Source: Oceanococcus sp.
GTDB taxonomy: Bacteria > Pseudomonadota > Gammaproteobacteria > Nevskiales > Oceanococcaceae
Direction of reading: 5' to 3'
NCBI GenBank assembly: GCA_030147945.1
Contig: JASBUL010000084.1
Location: 1-50,037, forward strand
Length of the DNA: 50,037 nucleotides
The position numbers and the translations under genes are program-made. Numbering within the stretch: position 1 is the first letter of the stretch; each line of letters starts with the position of its first letter. This document shows, piece after piece, positions 27,114 through 35,770 of this stretch. Under the pieces are notes generated by a model that saw only the letters and a list, made by a program, of their open reading frames with translations, was not told where the DNA came from and searched no databases.

Positions 27114-28943
27114 TTATCCGGAGGGGTTTTCGTGCAAATGATCATACACGCGCCGTGCCAGGGCGCGATGAAAGCCTTCGACTTTCTGCAAATCATCCAG
27201 GCTGGCGCGGCGCAGCTGGCGCATACCGCCAAAGCGTCGCAGCAGCGCCTGCCGCCGCACCGGCCCTAAACCCGGGATGTCATCCAGCTCGGAACGGGTG
27301 CGCGCCTTGGCACGGCGCCCGCGATGCCCGGTGATGGCGAAACGGTGCGCCTCGTCACGGACCTGCTGAATCAGATGCAGGGCCGGATCGTCATCATCCA
27401 GGCGCAGCGCCTCGTTCTTGCCCGGCATGAACAATTGCTCCAACCCGGGTTTGCGCGCACTGCCCTTGGCCACACCCAGTATCAGCGGCGGCTCAATCGC
27501 TAGCTCCTCCAGCGCACTCATAGCCGAGGCCAACTGGCCCTTGCCGCCGTCAATCAGCAGCACGTCTGGGCACGGGCTCTCGCCGCTGACCACACGCTTG
27601 AAGCGACGCAGCACCGCCTGGCGGATAGCCGCGTAGTCATCGCCCGGCGTGATCCCGCTGATGGCGAAACGCCGGTACTGCGATTTGTCCGCCCCTTCGC
27701 TACCGAACACCACGCACGAGGCCATGGTCTCTTCACCGCGGCTGTGGCTGATGTCGAAACATTCCAGGCGCTCGGGCACACGCTCCAGCGCGAAACGCGC
27801 CTGCAGCGCCAGCAGACGACTGCCAATGTTCTGGCGTGACAAGACCCGATGCTTGAGCGCTTCGCGCAGGCTGGCGCTGGCCATGTCACGCAGGCGCCGA
27901 CGCACGTCGCGCACTTGTGCCTTGATCACCAGCTTGCGTCCGGCTGCTTCGCTCAGGGCGTGCGTCAACCAGTCAGCCTCAGCCGGCGCCACATTGACGA
28001 TCAACTCATCCGGTGGCGCATGTGAGGTGTAATGCTGAGCCAGAAAGTCACCCATCAGCTCATCCGCGCTGACATCCTTGGGCACGCGCGGGAAGTGCTG
28101 CACCTGTCCCCGGTTCTGCCCTGCCCGAATACTCATGACCCCGACGCCGGTCAGGCCGTTGATGGACTCCAGCACGACCACATCGGCATCGCCTTTGAGT
28201 CCGGTCACGATCTTGGTTTCCTGCATGCGCCGGATGGCCGCGATGCGATCTCGGGTGCGCGCGGCTGACTCGAAATCCAGCGCCGCCGCCTGCTCATCCA
28301 TGCGCGACTGCAACGCGCCGATCAGGGATTCGGCGCGCCCCTGCATGACATCGCTGACCGCATCAACGCTGGCGGCATAGTCGGCTTCGGAGATCAGCCC
28401 CACGCACGGCGCGCTACAGCGTCGAATCTGGTGTTGCAGACAGGGCCGCGTTCGCGCTTCGAAATAACTGTCTGAACAACCTCTTACTTCGAAAACCTTC
28501 TGTAAAGTCGAGATCGTTTCACGGACCGTAGCCGCACTCGGGAACGGGCCAAAGTAGCGCTCATTCGGCTTGCGTGCACCGCGGTGGAACACGATGCGTG
28601 GATAGCGATGGCCGGTCAGACGCAGATAGGGGTAGCTCTTGTCGTCGCGCAAACACACGTTGTAACGGGGCTTGAGCGACTTGATCAGGCTGCTCTCCAG
28701 CAGCAGCGCCTCATCCTCGGATGCGGTGATGCTGATCTCGATGGCAGCGACCTGATCGACCATGGCCTCGATACGCGGGTTGCCGCTGGCGCGCAGGAAA
28801 TAGCTGGAAACGCGCTTCTTCAGATTGCGCGCCTTGCCGACATACAGCACCTCACCGCCGCCATTGAGCATGCGGTAGACGCCGGGCTGAGTGGTCAGCC
28901 GGCGAACAAAAGCCTGTGCATCAAATGCCTCAGCTGCCGTCAT
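27114..28943 (-). CDS. uvrC: Excinuclease ABC subunit UvrC
   Basis: Makes both incisions in nucleotide excision repair. 609 residues: GIY-YIG domain (about 14-95) with TQPGVYRMLNGGGEVLYVGK and NLKKRVSSYF, a Cys-containing region (CLQHQIRRCSAPCVGLI), the UVR motif that binds UvrB (about 205-240), the RNase H-like C-terminal nuclease with CFDISHSRGEETMASCVVF and VLLIDGGKGQL, and terminal helix-hairpin-helix motifs (DDIPGLGPVRRQALLRRFGG). The first 14 bases overlap the end of gacA, the classic uvrY-uvrC arrangement. Confidence 0.97.
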   Translation of the reverse strand: MTAAEAFDAQAFVRRLTTQPGVYRMLNGGGEVLYVGKARNLKKRVSSYFLRASGNPRIEAMVDQVAAIEISITASEDEALLLESSLIKSLKPRYNVCLRDDKSYPYLRLTGHRYPRIVFHRGARKPNERYFGPFPSAATVRETISTLQKVFEVRGCSDSYFEARTRPCLQHQIRRCSAPCVGLISEADYAASVDAVSDVMQGRAESLIGALQSRMDEQAAALDFESAARTRDRIAAIRRMQETKIVTGLKGDADVVVLESINGLTGVGVMSIRAGQNRGQVQHFPRVPKDVSADELMGDFLAQHYTSHAPPDELIVNVAPAEADWLTHALSEAAGRKLVIKAQVRDVRRRLRDMASASLREALKHRVLSRQNIGSRLLALQARFALERVPERLECFDISHSRGEETMASCVVFGSEGADKSQYRRFAISGITPGDDYAAIRQAVLRRFKRVVSGESPCPDVLLIDGGKGQLASAMSALEELAIEPPLILGVAKGSARKPGLEQLFMPGKNEALRLDDDDPALHLIQQVRDEAHRFAITGHRGRRAKARTRSELDDIPGLGPVRRQALLRRFGGMRQLRRASLDDLQKVEGFHRALARRVYDHLHENPSG

Positions 28944-29577
28944 CCAGCACGCCGTAACGCATCGCCATGCGGGTCAGCTCGACGTCGTTGGTGACATTGA
29001 GCTTGTCGAACAACCGGTAGCGATAAGTGCTGACGGTCTTGGGCGAAAGACACAGGCTGTCGGAAATCTCCTGATTGCCCAGCCCCTTGGTCACCATCAG
29101 CATGACCTGCATCTCGCGCTGCGAAAGCCGATCGAACGGCGATTGATCGGCATCGCTGCCCTTGACCAGGCTCGCAGCCAGATTACTGGCCACGCTGGCG
29201 GCCACATAAATACCGCCATCAGCGACACGCCGGATGGCACTGACCACTTCGTCGGCCGCAGCATCCTTGCTGATGTAACCACGCGCACCCGCCGACAGCA
29301 GACGACTGGGGTACGGTTCATCCATGTGCATGGACACGGCAATGATGCGCACCGAGGGATGCCGCTGCAGGATTCGGCGGGTCGCCTCAAGCCCCCCGAT
29401 ACCGGGCATGTTGACGTCCATCAACACCACATCCGGTTTGAGTTCGCGCACCTGTTCAATGGCGTCTTCGCCACTGCCGGCCTCGGCAACAACCTCCATG
29501 CCCGGTGTGTCTTCCAGCACCCGGCGCAAACCGGCTCTCACCAGCCGATGGTCATCGCACAGAATCAGTCGTATCAA
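28930..29577 (-). CDS. gacA: GacA/UvrY-type response regulator, TTG start
   Basis: NarL/FixJ-family DNA-binding response regulator that, with the BarA/GacS kinase, drives Csr/Rsm small RNA expression in this family. 215 residues: receiver domain (about 1-120) with Asp-Asp at positions 8-9 (LCDDHRLVRAG), phospho-acceptor Asp54 in VVLMDVNMPGIGG and the conserved Lys in GYISKDAAADEV; LuxR-type HTH (about 145-210) with LSQREMQVMLMVTKGLGNQE and LSPKTVSTYRYRLFDKL. The start is TTG at 29575-29577, justified by a GGAGGT ribosome-binding site six bases upstream. uvrC overlaps its 3' end. The kinase is not in the window. Confidence 0.94.
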   Translation of the reverse strand: MIRLILCDDHRLVRAGLRRVLEDTPGMEVVAEAGSGEDAIEQVRELKPDVVLMDVNMPGIGGLEATRRILQRHPSVRIIAVSMHMDEPYPSRLLSAGARGYISKDAAADEVVSAIRRVADGGIYVAASVASNLAASLVKGSDADQSPFDRLSQREMQVMLMVTKGLGNQEISDSLCLSPKTVSTYRYRLFDKLNVTNDVELTRMAMRYGVLDDGS

Positions 29578-29698
29578 AGCTCACCTCCGCTGCGTGGATT
29601 CTAGCAGTGATCAGCGCGACGTCCCGGCTTTTTAAGGCTGCTGGCCTACTGCGCAGGCTCGGGTTATGGTGCGCCTCCCATCACCGGGATGAACCTCG

Positions 29699-30679
29699 AT
29701 GCGCCTTGTTATCAAGCTGCTTGTGCTCGCTGCCATACTGGTTTCGGCCACTTGGCTGGTACTGCCACACCTCTGGCAACCCGGACTCGAGCGTTACCAG
29801 CAGGCGCAGCTCAAGGCCGCTGCGCCCGACGCCCCCGGCGTGACGCTGACCTGGCTGGGCGTCAGCAGCCTGCTCGTTCGCGACGGACAACATGCCCTGC
29901 TGATCGACCCTTTCTTCAGCAGGCCGCCGGGCCTGTGGGGGCTGTTGAGCAACCAGAACATTGCACCCGATCATGCCGCCATAGAACGCGGCCTGAAACA
30001 ACTCGGCGTCGAGCAGCTGGATGCCGTGCTGGTATCCCATTCGCATTTTGATCACGCCATGGACGCCGGCGTGGTGGCGCGTATCAGCGGCGCAGATCTG
30101 ATCGGCTCATCAAGCACCCTGAACATTGGCCGTGGCGCCGGCCTGCCGGGCGAGCGGCTCAAGCAGGCCAGCCCCGAGCAGCCCATGCACTACGGCCCGT
30201 TTACCCTGCACTGGGTCCGCAGCCAACATGCCGGGGCCACCGGCGGGCGCCCGACCGGCGATATCAAAGCACCACTTAGGCCTCCCGCCAGCTACATGGA
30301 TTATCGCCAGGGCGGCACCTGGTCGATCCTGATCGAGCACGCCGACGGCACGCTGCTGCATCACGGCAGTGCCGGTTTTGAACCTGGTGCGCTAGAGCCC
30401 TACCAAGCCGATATAGCCATTCTCGGCGTTGCGCTGGTCGATGATTACGGCCGCTATTTCGACCAGGTGATCAACGCCACTGGCGCCAGAGTCATCATCC
30501 CGGTGCACTGGGATGATTTCACCCGCCCACTCAATAAGCCGTTACGACCCTTTCCGCTGATCGTGAGGCTGGACCGCTTCTTCAATGCGGTGGATTACCG
30601 CGCTGACCTTGAAGCGGTCACGCTGCCGCTGGGCCAGGCAACGCAGGCGCCCTGGCCAGCGTCACCTGCACTCAACTAG
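29699..30679 (+). CDS. Metallo-beta-lactamase-fold hydrolase, membrane-anchored
   Basis: 326-residue protein of the MBL superfamily. One N-terminal hydrophobic segment (about 3-24, IKLLVLAAILVSATWLVLP) suggests a membrane anchor or signal. The metal-binding motif is LVSHSHFDHAMD (His114, His116, Asp118, His119); further metal ligands are probably the histidine in RSQHAGATGG, the Asp in EPYQADIAILG and the histidine in IIPVHWDDF. The fold resembles the UlaG/NAPE-PLD/RomA group rather than true beta-lactamases. It is divergent from gacA across 121 bases. Its stop overlaps the convergent TPR gene: the four bases CTAG at 30676-30679 supply both stop codons. No specific substrate can be assigned. 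Confidence 0.8.
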   Translation: MRLVIKLLVLAAILVSATWLVLPHLWQPGLERYQQAQLKAAAPDAPGVTLTWLGVSSLLVRDGQHALLIDPFFSRPPGLWGLLSNQNIAPDHAAIERGLKQLGVEQLDAVLVSHSHFDHAMDAGVVARISGADLIGSSSTLNIGRGAGLPGERLKQASPEQPMHYGPFTLHWVRSQHAGATGGRPTGDIKAPLRPPASYMDYRQGGTWSILIEHADGTLLHHGSAGFEPGALEPYQADIAILGVALVDDYGRYFDQVINATGARVIIPVHWDDFTRPLNKPLRPFPLIVRLDRFFNAVDYRADLEAVTLPLGQATQAPWPASPALN

Positions 30680-31998
30680 CTGCCAATACCAATCGCGTTG
30701 AGGTTGTTCTCTCGCGATTCGATCGCTTCGCGGGTGCGCTGTTCCAGTTCATCCTGGCTGCGCGACAATTCACGAATGCGCTCAATTTCCTTGAGCGTAT
30801 ACGACTCCCATTTATTGGCCGAGGCGAAGGTGTCGCGTGATTGCTTGGCGCGGCGAAAGGCCTGCAGCGCAGGCTCGTATTTGCGATCGTTGAAATAGGC
30901 CATGCCGAGCAGCATCAGGTTGCCGGCCGGGTTCTTCAAGCCGCCCTGTTGATCGGCCTGGATCGCCGCCTCGGCCGCAGCAGCGTAGTCACCGGCATTG
31001 AAATGCACCCCGGCCAGTCGCGCGTAGTACAGCCCATCGCCGCTGATTTGCGCCGCTTTGCTGAGGGTCGGAATGGCCTTTTCGTACTCGTTGGCCTGTG
31101 CCCAGGCATTGGCCAGCGATTCCACGTTTTTGGGCGACTCTTCGATCGCACCTTTGGCCATGCCCTGCTCGATGATGCGTCCAGCCTTGTAGGGCACCTG
31201 CTCGCCCTGCCACATATAAGCCAGATTGAGCAGGTCCGATTCGGTTTTCAGCGCGCCGTGCTCGTACAAGGCGTCGAACACGGCCAGACGCTCGCCGCCC
31301 TGCCCGGTCTCGCTGTACATGCCGGCCAGCTGACGCAGGTAGGTGCTGTTGGGATACAGCGAAATCAGCTCTTCATAGGTCTGTGCGGTCGAGGCGTAGT
31401 CACCCTTGGTGTAACTGAGCACCGCCTTGAGGCGCAACCAACCCTCCTGAATGCGATTGCCCGCCGCACGCTCCAGTTCAAGCGCTTCATCCACATGCGT
31501 CATGGCCCGGTCATACTCGTGCGTCTGGTAGTAAGCCTGGGCGAGCATGATGTGCGCGGTCGGCGTGGGTTTATCGGCGCTGGCCAGCCATTCATTCATG
31601 AAGCGAATGCACTCTCCGTACTGCTCCATCTGGAAATACAGCTGAGCGATGGTGTACTTGGCCGTGAGGATCAAACCGTTGGGCGCATCCTCCTGCTCCA
31701 TGACCTTGAAATAGGCATCAATGGCCTGCTGATACTCATCCCGGCTGGCGTATATGAAGGCGTAGAAATTCCACAGCTGAGCCGTGGCATAGCTGTTCAA
31801 ACGCCCGCGCTCCTTGAGTCGGTCTAGGATGTACAGCGCATCATCATGGCGATCCTCGGCGGCCAGCTCCTGGGCTTTGGTCAACTGATCAAAGGTGCGT
31901 GCATCGATGGCACCGTTCTGCGCCCACAGGGCGCCCGCCGGGGCCAACAGTGCTGCCAGCATCAGCATTTTCAAGCGCTTCGCCATGCTCTTATCCAT
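30676..31998 (-). CDS. TPR protein of the TonB/TtpC transport locus
   Basis: 440-residue periplasmic protein with a signal peptide (MAKRLKMLMLAALLAPAGAL, cleavage near LWAQ) and about nine to ten tetratricopeptide repeats, for example AQLWNFYAFIYASRDEYQQA, LAQAYYQTHEYDRAMTHVDE and YYARLAGVHFNAGDYAAAAE. The C-terminus is a charged helix (ELEQRTREAIESRENNLNA). A TPR gene is the last gene of the Vibrio-type TonB2 cluster, where its function is poorly defined; a scaffolding role is inferred. The first ATG (31998) overlaps the tonB stop; a second ATG at 31986 gives a more standard signal peptide. Last gene of the locus. Confidence 0.85.
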   Translation of the reverse strand: MDKSMAKRLKMLMLAALLAPAGALWAQNGAIDARTFDQLTKAQELAAEDRHDDALYILDRLKERGRLNSYATAQLWNFYAFIYASRDEYQQAIDAYFKVMEQEDAPNGLILTAKYTIAQLYFQMEQYGECIRFMNEWLASADKPTPTAHIMLAQAYYQTHEYDRAMTHVDEALELERAAGNRIQEGWLRLKAVLSYTKGDYASTAQTYEELISLYPNSTYLRQLAGMYSETGQGGERLAVFDALYEHGALKTESDLLNLAYMWQGEQVPYKAGRIIEQGMAKGAIEESPKNVESLANAWAQANEYEKAIPTLSKAAQISGDGLYYARLAGVHFNAGDYAAAAEAAIQADQQGGLKNPAGNLMLLGMAYFNDRKYEPALQAFRRAKQSRDTFASANKWESYTLKEIERIRELSRSQDELEQRTREAIESRENNLNAIGIGS

Positions 31999-32596
31999 TG
32001 CTCATGCGGAATTTGATACGCGTGCGCACCGCCGGCACTTCCTGGGCTTCACCATTGATGACGCGCGGCTTGTACTTGTAACGCAGGGCCGAATCGATGG
32101 CGGCCTGATTGAACACCGGGTCGGTGCTTTGCAGCACTTTGGGATCGCGCACCGAACCCTGCCTGGTCACCGTGTATTCCAGCACGACGTCACCTTCCAG
32201 CCCACGCTTGAGGGCACGCCGTGGGTATTGCGGCGCAACCTTCACAATAGGCAGATATTCCCCATCCGACGCAGACAAACCAGCCCCCATGCTGAGATCC
32301 AGCTTGGCCACCAGTTGATCCACGCCACCCAGCGCACCGATCTGGGCATTGCCGTCGATGTTGTCGAAGGCCTGCTCCGGCACCTCCGGAGGCGGGGTGT
32401 CGTCAAGCTGGGGTTTTTCGGGCTTCTCCAGCTGGCGCTGGGTCTTGATCTCGACCTCCGGCATGGCGATTTCCGGCAATTTCACCGTGGTCGATTCATC
32501 CAGCCGGCGGTCAGCAAACTGAATCAGCGACACCATCACCATTTGCAGACTGAAGGTCACAATCGCAGCCGGGAACACCACCATCAATAAACGCAT
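31991..32596 (-). CDS. tonB: TonB energy transducer (TonB2-like, short)
   Basis: Transmits inner-membrane energy to an outer-membrane receptor. 201 residues, clearly shorter than classic TonB1: one N-terminal membrane helix (about 5-27, VFPAAIVTFSLQMVMVSLI), a short acidic/proline stretch (EKPEKPQLDDTPPPEVPEQ) in place of a long Pro/Glu/Lys spacer, and a C-terminal TonB domain (about 115-198) with VAPQYPRRALKRGLEGDVVL and IDSALRYKYKPR. The short spacer is typical of TonB2-type proteins that work with TtpC. It lies ten bases after exbD and overlaps the TPR gene. Confidence 0.93.
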   Translation of the reverse strand: MRLLMVVFPAAIVTFSLQMVMVSLIQFADRRLDESTTVKLPEIAMPEVEIKTQRQLEKPEKPQLDDTPPPEVPEQAFDNIDGNAQIGALGGVDQLVAKLDLSMGAGLSASDGEYLPIVKVAPQYPRRALKRGLEGDVVLEYTVTRQGSVRDPKVLQSTDPVFNQAAIDSALRYKYKPRVINGEAQEVPAVRTRIKFRMSNG

Positions 32597-32605
32597 CCCT
32601 GACTC

Positions 32606-33013
32606 CTACTGCTCTGTGGCCAGTGAAACACGTTCCGGCGGCACCACCTGACGCGCCTGATCCAGCACTTCGGTGAAGGTCTTCACCGAAGCCAGCTCAT
32701 CAGCCTGGATGATGACCGCGCCCTCCGGGTTTTCCGCGTGCAGGCGTTCGATGTTGGCGCGCACCGAGCGAATATCGACGCGGCGGCCATCCATCCACAC
32801 CGAGTTGTCGGCATTGATCGCAACCAGCACCGCGGCGTTTTTCTGCTCGGCGGTGTTGGCCTGCGGGCGATTGACTTCAACCCCGGCTTCCTTGATGAAG
32901 CTGGCGGTCACGATGAAGAAGATCAGCATGATGAACACGACGTCGAGCATCGGCGTCAGATCAACCGCGCCCTCTTCTTCCATGTCGTCGTTGGATACGT
33001 AGCTACGTGCCAT
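32606..33013 (-). CDS. exbD: ExbD-family proton-channel subunit
   Basis: 135 residues with one membrane helix near the N-terminus, VDLTPMLDVVFIMLIFFIVT, containing the essential aspartate (TPMLDVVFIML), then a periplasmic domain (KEAGVEVNRPQ, AVIIQADELASVKTFTEVLD). The GGAC ribosome-binding site lies seven bases before the ATG. Forms the motor with the ExbB at 33037-33582. Confidence 0.95.
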   Translation of the reverse strand: MARSYVSNDDMEEEGAVDLTPMLDVVFIMLIFFIVTASFIKEAGVEVNRPQANTAEQKNAAVLVAINADNSVWMDGRRVDIRSVRANIERLHAENPEGAVIIQADELASVKTFTEVLDQARQVVPPERVSLATEQ

Positions 33014-33036
33014 GAGTAGTCCTTGTCACGAGCCGG

Positions 33037-33582
33037 CTAAAGCGCCGGCTCCAGATGATGTCGAGGCAGTTCGTGATCAATGGCCTCGCGGCGGCGCCGC
33101 GCCATGCGCTCGAGATAAATGTTTCCGAATACGCCCGACAGCGCGGCCACCATGCCGGCCATGGTCGGGATGGTGGCGCGTGAGACACCGCCCGCCATGA
33201 GCTTGGCGTCGCCACCACCGGTCAGCGAGAGCACGGTGAACACATCGATCATCCCGGTCACCGTGCCAAGCAAGCCGAACAGCGGACACAGGGCGATCAG
33301 CACTTTGATCACGCGCAGGTTGTCGTTGACCTTGACTTTGAGCTCCGAGACCAGCATGCGGCGCACCGCATCGCCGTACCAGGAAAACAGATCCTGGCGA
33401 GCATGGAAGTCATGTGCCGCATGTTTGAGCTCGCTCTGGAACGGGCGCAGGTAGTACACCACCCGCTCCAGAATGAGCATCCACATCACGAAGGTCAGCA
33501 CTGCGATCAGCTGCAGTACCGGCCCTCCGGCGGTGAAGAAGTCATCGATCGCCTCGCGGGCATCGAGCAGAAACAGCAACAT
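33037..33582 (-). CDS. exbB: ExbB-family proton-channel subunit
   Basis: 181-residue MotA/TolQ/ExbB protein with three helices: about 15-38 (GPVLQLIAVLTFVMWMLILE), about 92-115 (IALCPLFGLLGTVTGMIDVF) and about 130-160 (TIPTMAGMVAALSGVFGNIY). Length and helix layout are those of the short ExbB2-type partner in TtpC systems. It lies between the long TtpC-like gene and exbD on the same strand. Confidence 0.94.
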   Translation of the reverse strand: MLLFLLDAREAIDDFFTAGGPVLQLIAVLTFVMWMLILERVVYYLRPFQSELKHAAHDFHARQDLFSWYGDAVRRMLVSELKVKVNDNLRVIKVLIALCPLFGLLGTVTGMIDVFTVLSLTGGGDAKLMAGGVSRATIPTMAGMVAALSGVFGNIYLERMARRRREAIDHELPRHHLEPAL

Positions 33583-33591
33583 GGCTGCGCT

Positions 33592-34953
33592 CTAACGCCC
33601 GGCGCGCTGAGCAACCAGCCCGGCGGTCTGTTCTTCCAGCACATGCAGCAGGCCACGCGCGCGGCTGTGCAGCAAGGTGTGGCAAAGCAGCATGGGGATG
33701 GCTACGATCAAACCCAGCACCGTGGTCACCAGCGCGCTGGAGATACCACCGGCCATGGCCTTGGGATCACCGGCACCGTAGATGGTGATGGCCTGGAACA
33801 CGATGATCATGCCGGTCACGGTGCCCAGCAGGCCCATCAGCGGCGCGACCATGGCAATGATCTTGATCAGCGGCAGTCCGCGCTGAATGGCCGGACGCTC
33901 CTTGATGATGGCCTCACCGAGCTTGACCTCCAGGGTTTCGACATCGTCATTGGCATGCGCTTCGCCGGCCAGCAGCACACGGCCCAGCGGATTGTCATCA
34001 CGCGCGCTGTCCGATTTACGCTGGCGGTTGACCTTGGCCATGACCGCACCCAGCGCAACAAAACGCCACAGGGCAACAATCAAGCCGAACACACCCACCG
34101 CGGTGATCAGGTAACCCACCAGCTTGCCCTGATGCCAACGCTCGGCCAGGGTCGGGTTGTTGATCAGCGCACGCAGATAACCGCCGCCGGCAGCGCCGGT
34201 CGGGTCAACACCCAGCGCGGTGTAGCCGCTGTCGGCCTGCTGCAGCTTGGCAGCGCCTGCGGTGTAGTCGTCGGGCTGACGCGGCAGCACCGAGACGGCA
34301 TCGGTGTCACCGTCATAGCTCAGATAATCGCCATCCGAAATCAGGTTGAACAGACCAACCCGCACCACCTCACGGCTGGCCTCGGTTCCGACCTGGGTGG
34401 TGAAGGCAACCACGCGACCGGATTCCGTCAGCTCGCGGTGCAGTTCAAACCACAGCCGTTCGATCTCTTCGATGGTCGGCAGTTCGGTATCGTCATTCAT
34501 CTTCTTGATGAACGCGGTGATGAAGGCGCTGCGGTCTTTGAACTGCGCCGAGGTGATCGACTGCGCAAAACGCGCCCGCAGATCCCCTGCGGTGCCGGTC
34601 AGATGGCCGAACAGTTCTTTCAGCGAGCCAAGACGCTCATCGCGCTGCGCCCGCTTCTCCTCAACCGCCAGCTCATTGGCATTGAATTGCTCTTCAAGCG
34701 TGGCGCTGCGAGATTCAAGCGCCGCAATTTGAGCCTGCGCTTCGGCGATCAGCGCATCCTGACGCGCCGCATCCTGTTTGAAGGCATCTTCGCGCTTGCG
34801 GTTTTCCTCCGCATCACGCAGGCGCCCCTGACGCACTTCCTGCAGCAGCTTGTCCATGGCCAGGGAATCCTGACCCTGAGCCGCCAGCGGTGCGGAAAAA
34901 GTCACAGCGCTCAGAGCAGCCGCAGCGACCATTGCAGTTTTGAACGCATTCAT
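33592..34953 (-). CDS. TtpC-like protein (long ExbB with periplasmic coiled coil)
   Basis: 453 residues. A Sec signal peptide (MNAFKTAMVAAAALSAVTFS) is followed by a periplasmic region: a strong coiled coil (about 30-115; RLRDAEENRKREDAFKQDAA and QIAALESRSATLEEQFNANE) and a globular part to about 265. A membrane helix follows (YLITAVGVFGLIVALWRFV) and then a complete MotA/TolQ/ExbB domain (about 330-440) with MVAPLMGLLGTVTGMIIVF and VTTVLGLIVAIPMLL. This is the architecture of Vibrio TtpC, an added component needed for TonB2 function. A GGAGGT ribosome-binding site is embedded in the end of the overlapping DUF3450 gene. Older annotations often call such proteins MotA/TolQ/ExbB. Confidence 0.88.
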   Translation of the reverse strand: MNAFKTAMVAAAALSAVTFSAPLAAQGQDSLAMDKLLQEVRQGRLRDAEENRKREDAFKQDAARQDALIAEAQAQIAALESRSATLEEQFNANELAVEEKRAQRDERLGSLKELFGHLTGTAGDLRARFAQSITSAQFKDRSAFITAFIKKMNDDTELPTIEEIERLWFELHRELTESGRVVAFTTQVGTEASREVVRVGLFNLISDGDYLSYDGDTDAVSVLPRQPDDYTAGAAKLQQADSGYTALGVDPTGAAGGGYLRALINNPTLAERWHQGKLVGYLITAVGVFGLIVALWRFVALGAVMAKVNRQRKSDSARDDNPLGRVLLAGEAHANDDVETLEVKLGEAIIKERPAIQRGLPLIKIIAMVAPLMGLLGTVTGMIIVFQAITIYGAGDPKAMAGGISSALVTTVLGLIVAIPMLLCHTLLHSRARGLLHVLEEQTAGLVAQRAGR

Positions 34954-35735
34954 TGCGCCACCTCCGGCGCCGAAATCGGCAGCGTCACCATATCGATAGA
35001 AGCCTGTTTGCGCGCCATGCGAATGCCGTTACGCACGCTGTTGCGGTAGGTGCCCGCGTCAATCACGTCCCAGCGCTGGGCCTGATGGTTCCAGGCGGCA
35101 GTGGTGGTGGTGTCTTTGGTTTGAGCGACCATCGCGATGCGCCCGAAACGCAATACATCGACTTCCTGCGGCTGACCATCGATGTCGATGATGTCCTGAT
35201 AGGCGTCGATCTTGCGGCCGTACTCGTTTTCCACCTGATAGGCCTCGAGGACCTGGCGGAATTTTTCGGCGACATTGATATCCGCCTTGCTGATGGTTTC
35301 ATCAATGAACGCCAGCCGTTCGCGGCGCTCCACTTCATGAAACGGAAGATCCAGGTTGACGTAAGCCTCAAGGCTTTCGGCCATGCGCGTCACCAGCGGC
35401 AACATCTGCCGTTCGATCTTGGCGACCTGGGCGATGGACCCGTCAAAACGTTCGATCAGCGCTTCCTGACCCTTGATCTGGGTCTCCAGCTGCTGGTTGT
35501 AATGCTCCAGGCCTTCAATCTGCTTGAGCAGGGCCCGGTAGGTAATCAGTTTGGCTTGCTGGGAATCGACCATGGCATCGATACGCGCTTGCGATTCGCG
35601 CGCCGAGTCCGCCTTGGTCATGCCCTCGTCCACCACCTTGTCCAGCGGGGCTGCGGCCATAACCGACGTGGACGCGCACAGGCCTATAGCCAGAAGCAGA
35701 GATGATTTTTGATGTCTGCTGAAGCGCTTCGCCAT
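34950..35735 (-). CDS. DUF3450 periplasmic coiled-coil protein
   Basis: 261-residue secreted protein: signal peptide MAKRFSRHQKSSLLLAIGLC to about residue 30 (cleavage near SVMA-AAP), then a long helical region (about 35-130; EGLEHYNQQLETQIKGQEAL) and a C-terminal domain with YQDIIDIDGQPQEVDVLRFG and AWNHQAQRWDVID. DUF3450 genes regularly precede ttpC-exbB-exbD-tonB clusters in gammaproteobacteria, so it is likely an accessory periplasmic component; no biochemical function is known to me. ATG at 35733-35735 is preferred because GAGG lies eight bases upstream; ATG at 35757-35759 is in frame but lacks a ribosome-binding site. Ends overlapping ttpC by four bases. Confidence 0.85.
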   Translation of the reverse strand: MAKRFSRHQKSSLLLAIGLCASTSVMAAAPLDKVVDEGMTKADSARESQARIDAMVDSQQAKLITYRALLKQIEGLEHYNQQLETQIKGQEALIERFDGSIAQVAKIERQMLPLVTRMAESLEAYVNLDLPFHEVERRERLAFIDETISKADINVAEKFRQVLEAYQVENEYGRKIDAYQDIIDIDGQPQEVDVLRFGRIAMVAQTKDTTTTAAWNHQAQRWDVIDAGTYRNSVRNGIRMARKQASIDMVTLPISAPEVAQ

Positions 35736-35770
35736 CAGTCCATCCTCAAAAGTATTCATTGCAATCGGAA

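Noticed and set aside
33403..35049. 548-codon open frame on the plus strand
   Set aside because: It lies opposite exbB, ttpC and the DUF3450 gene, all with clear family motifs. The product is His/Gln/Arg-rich shadow sequence.
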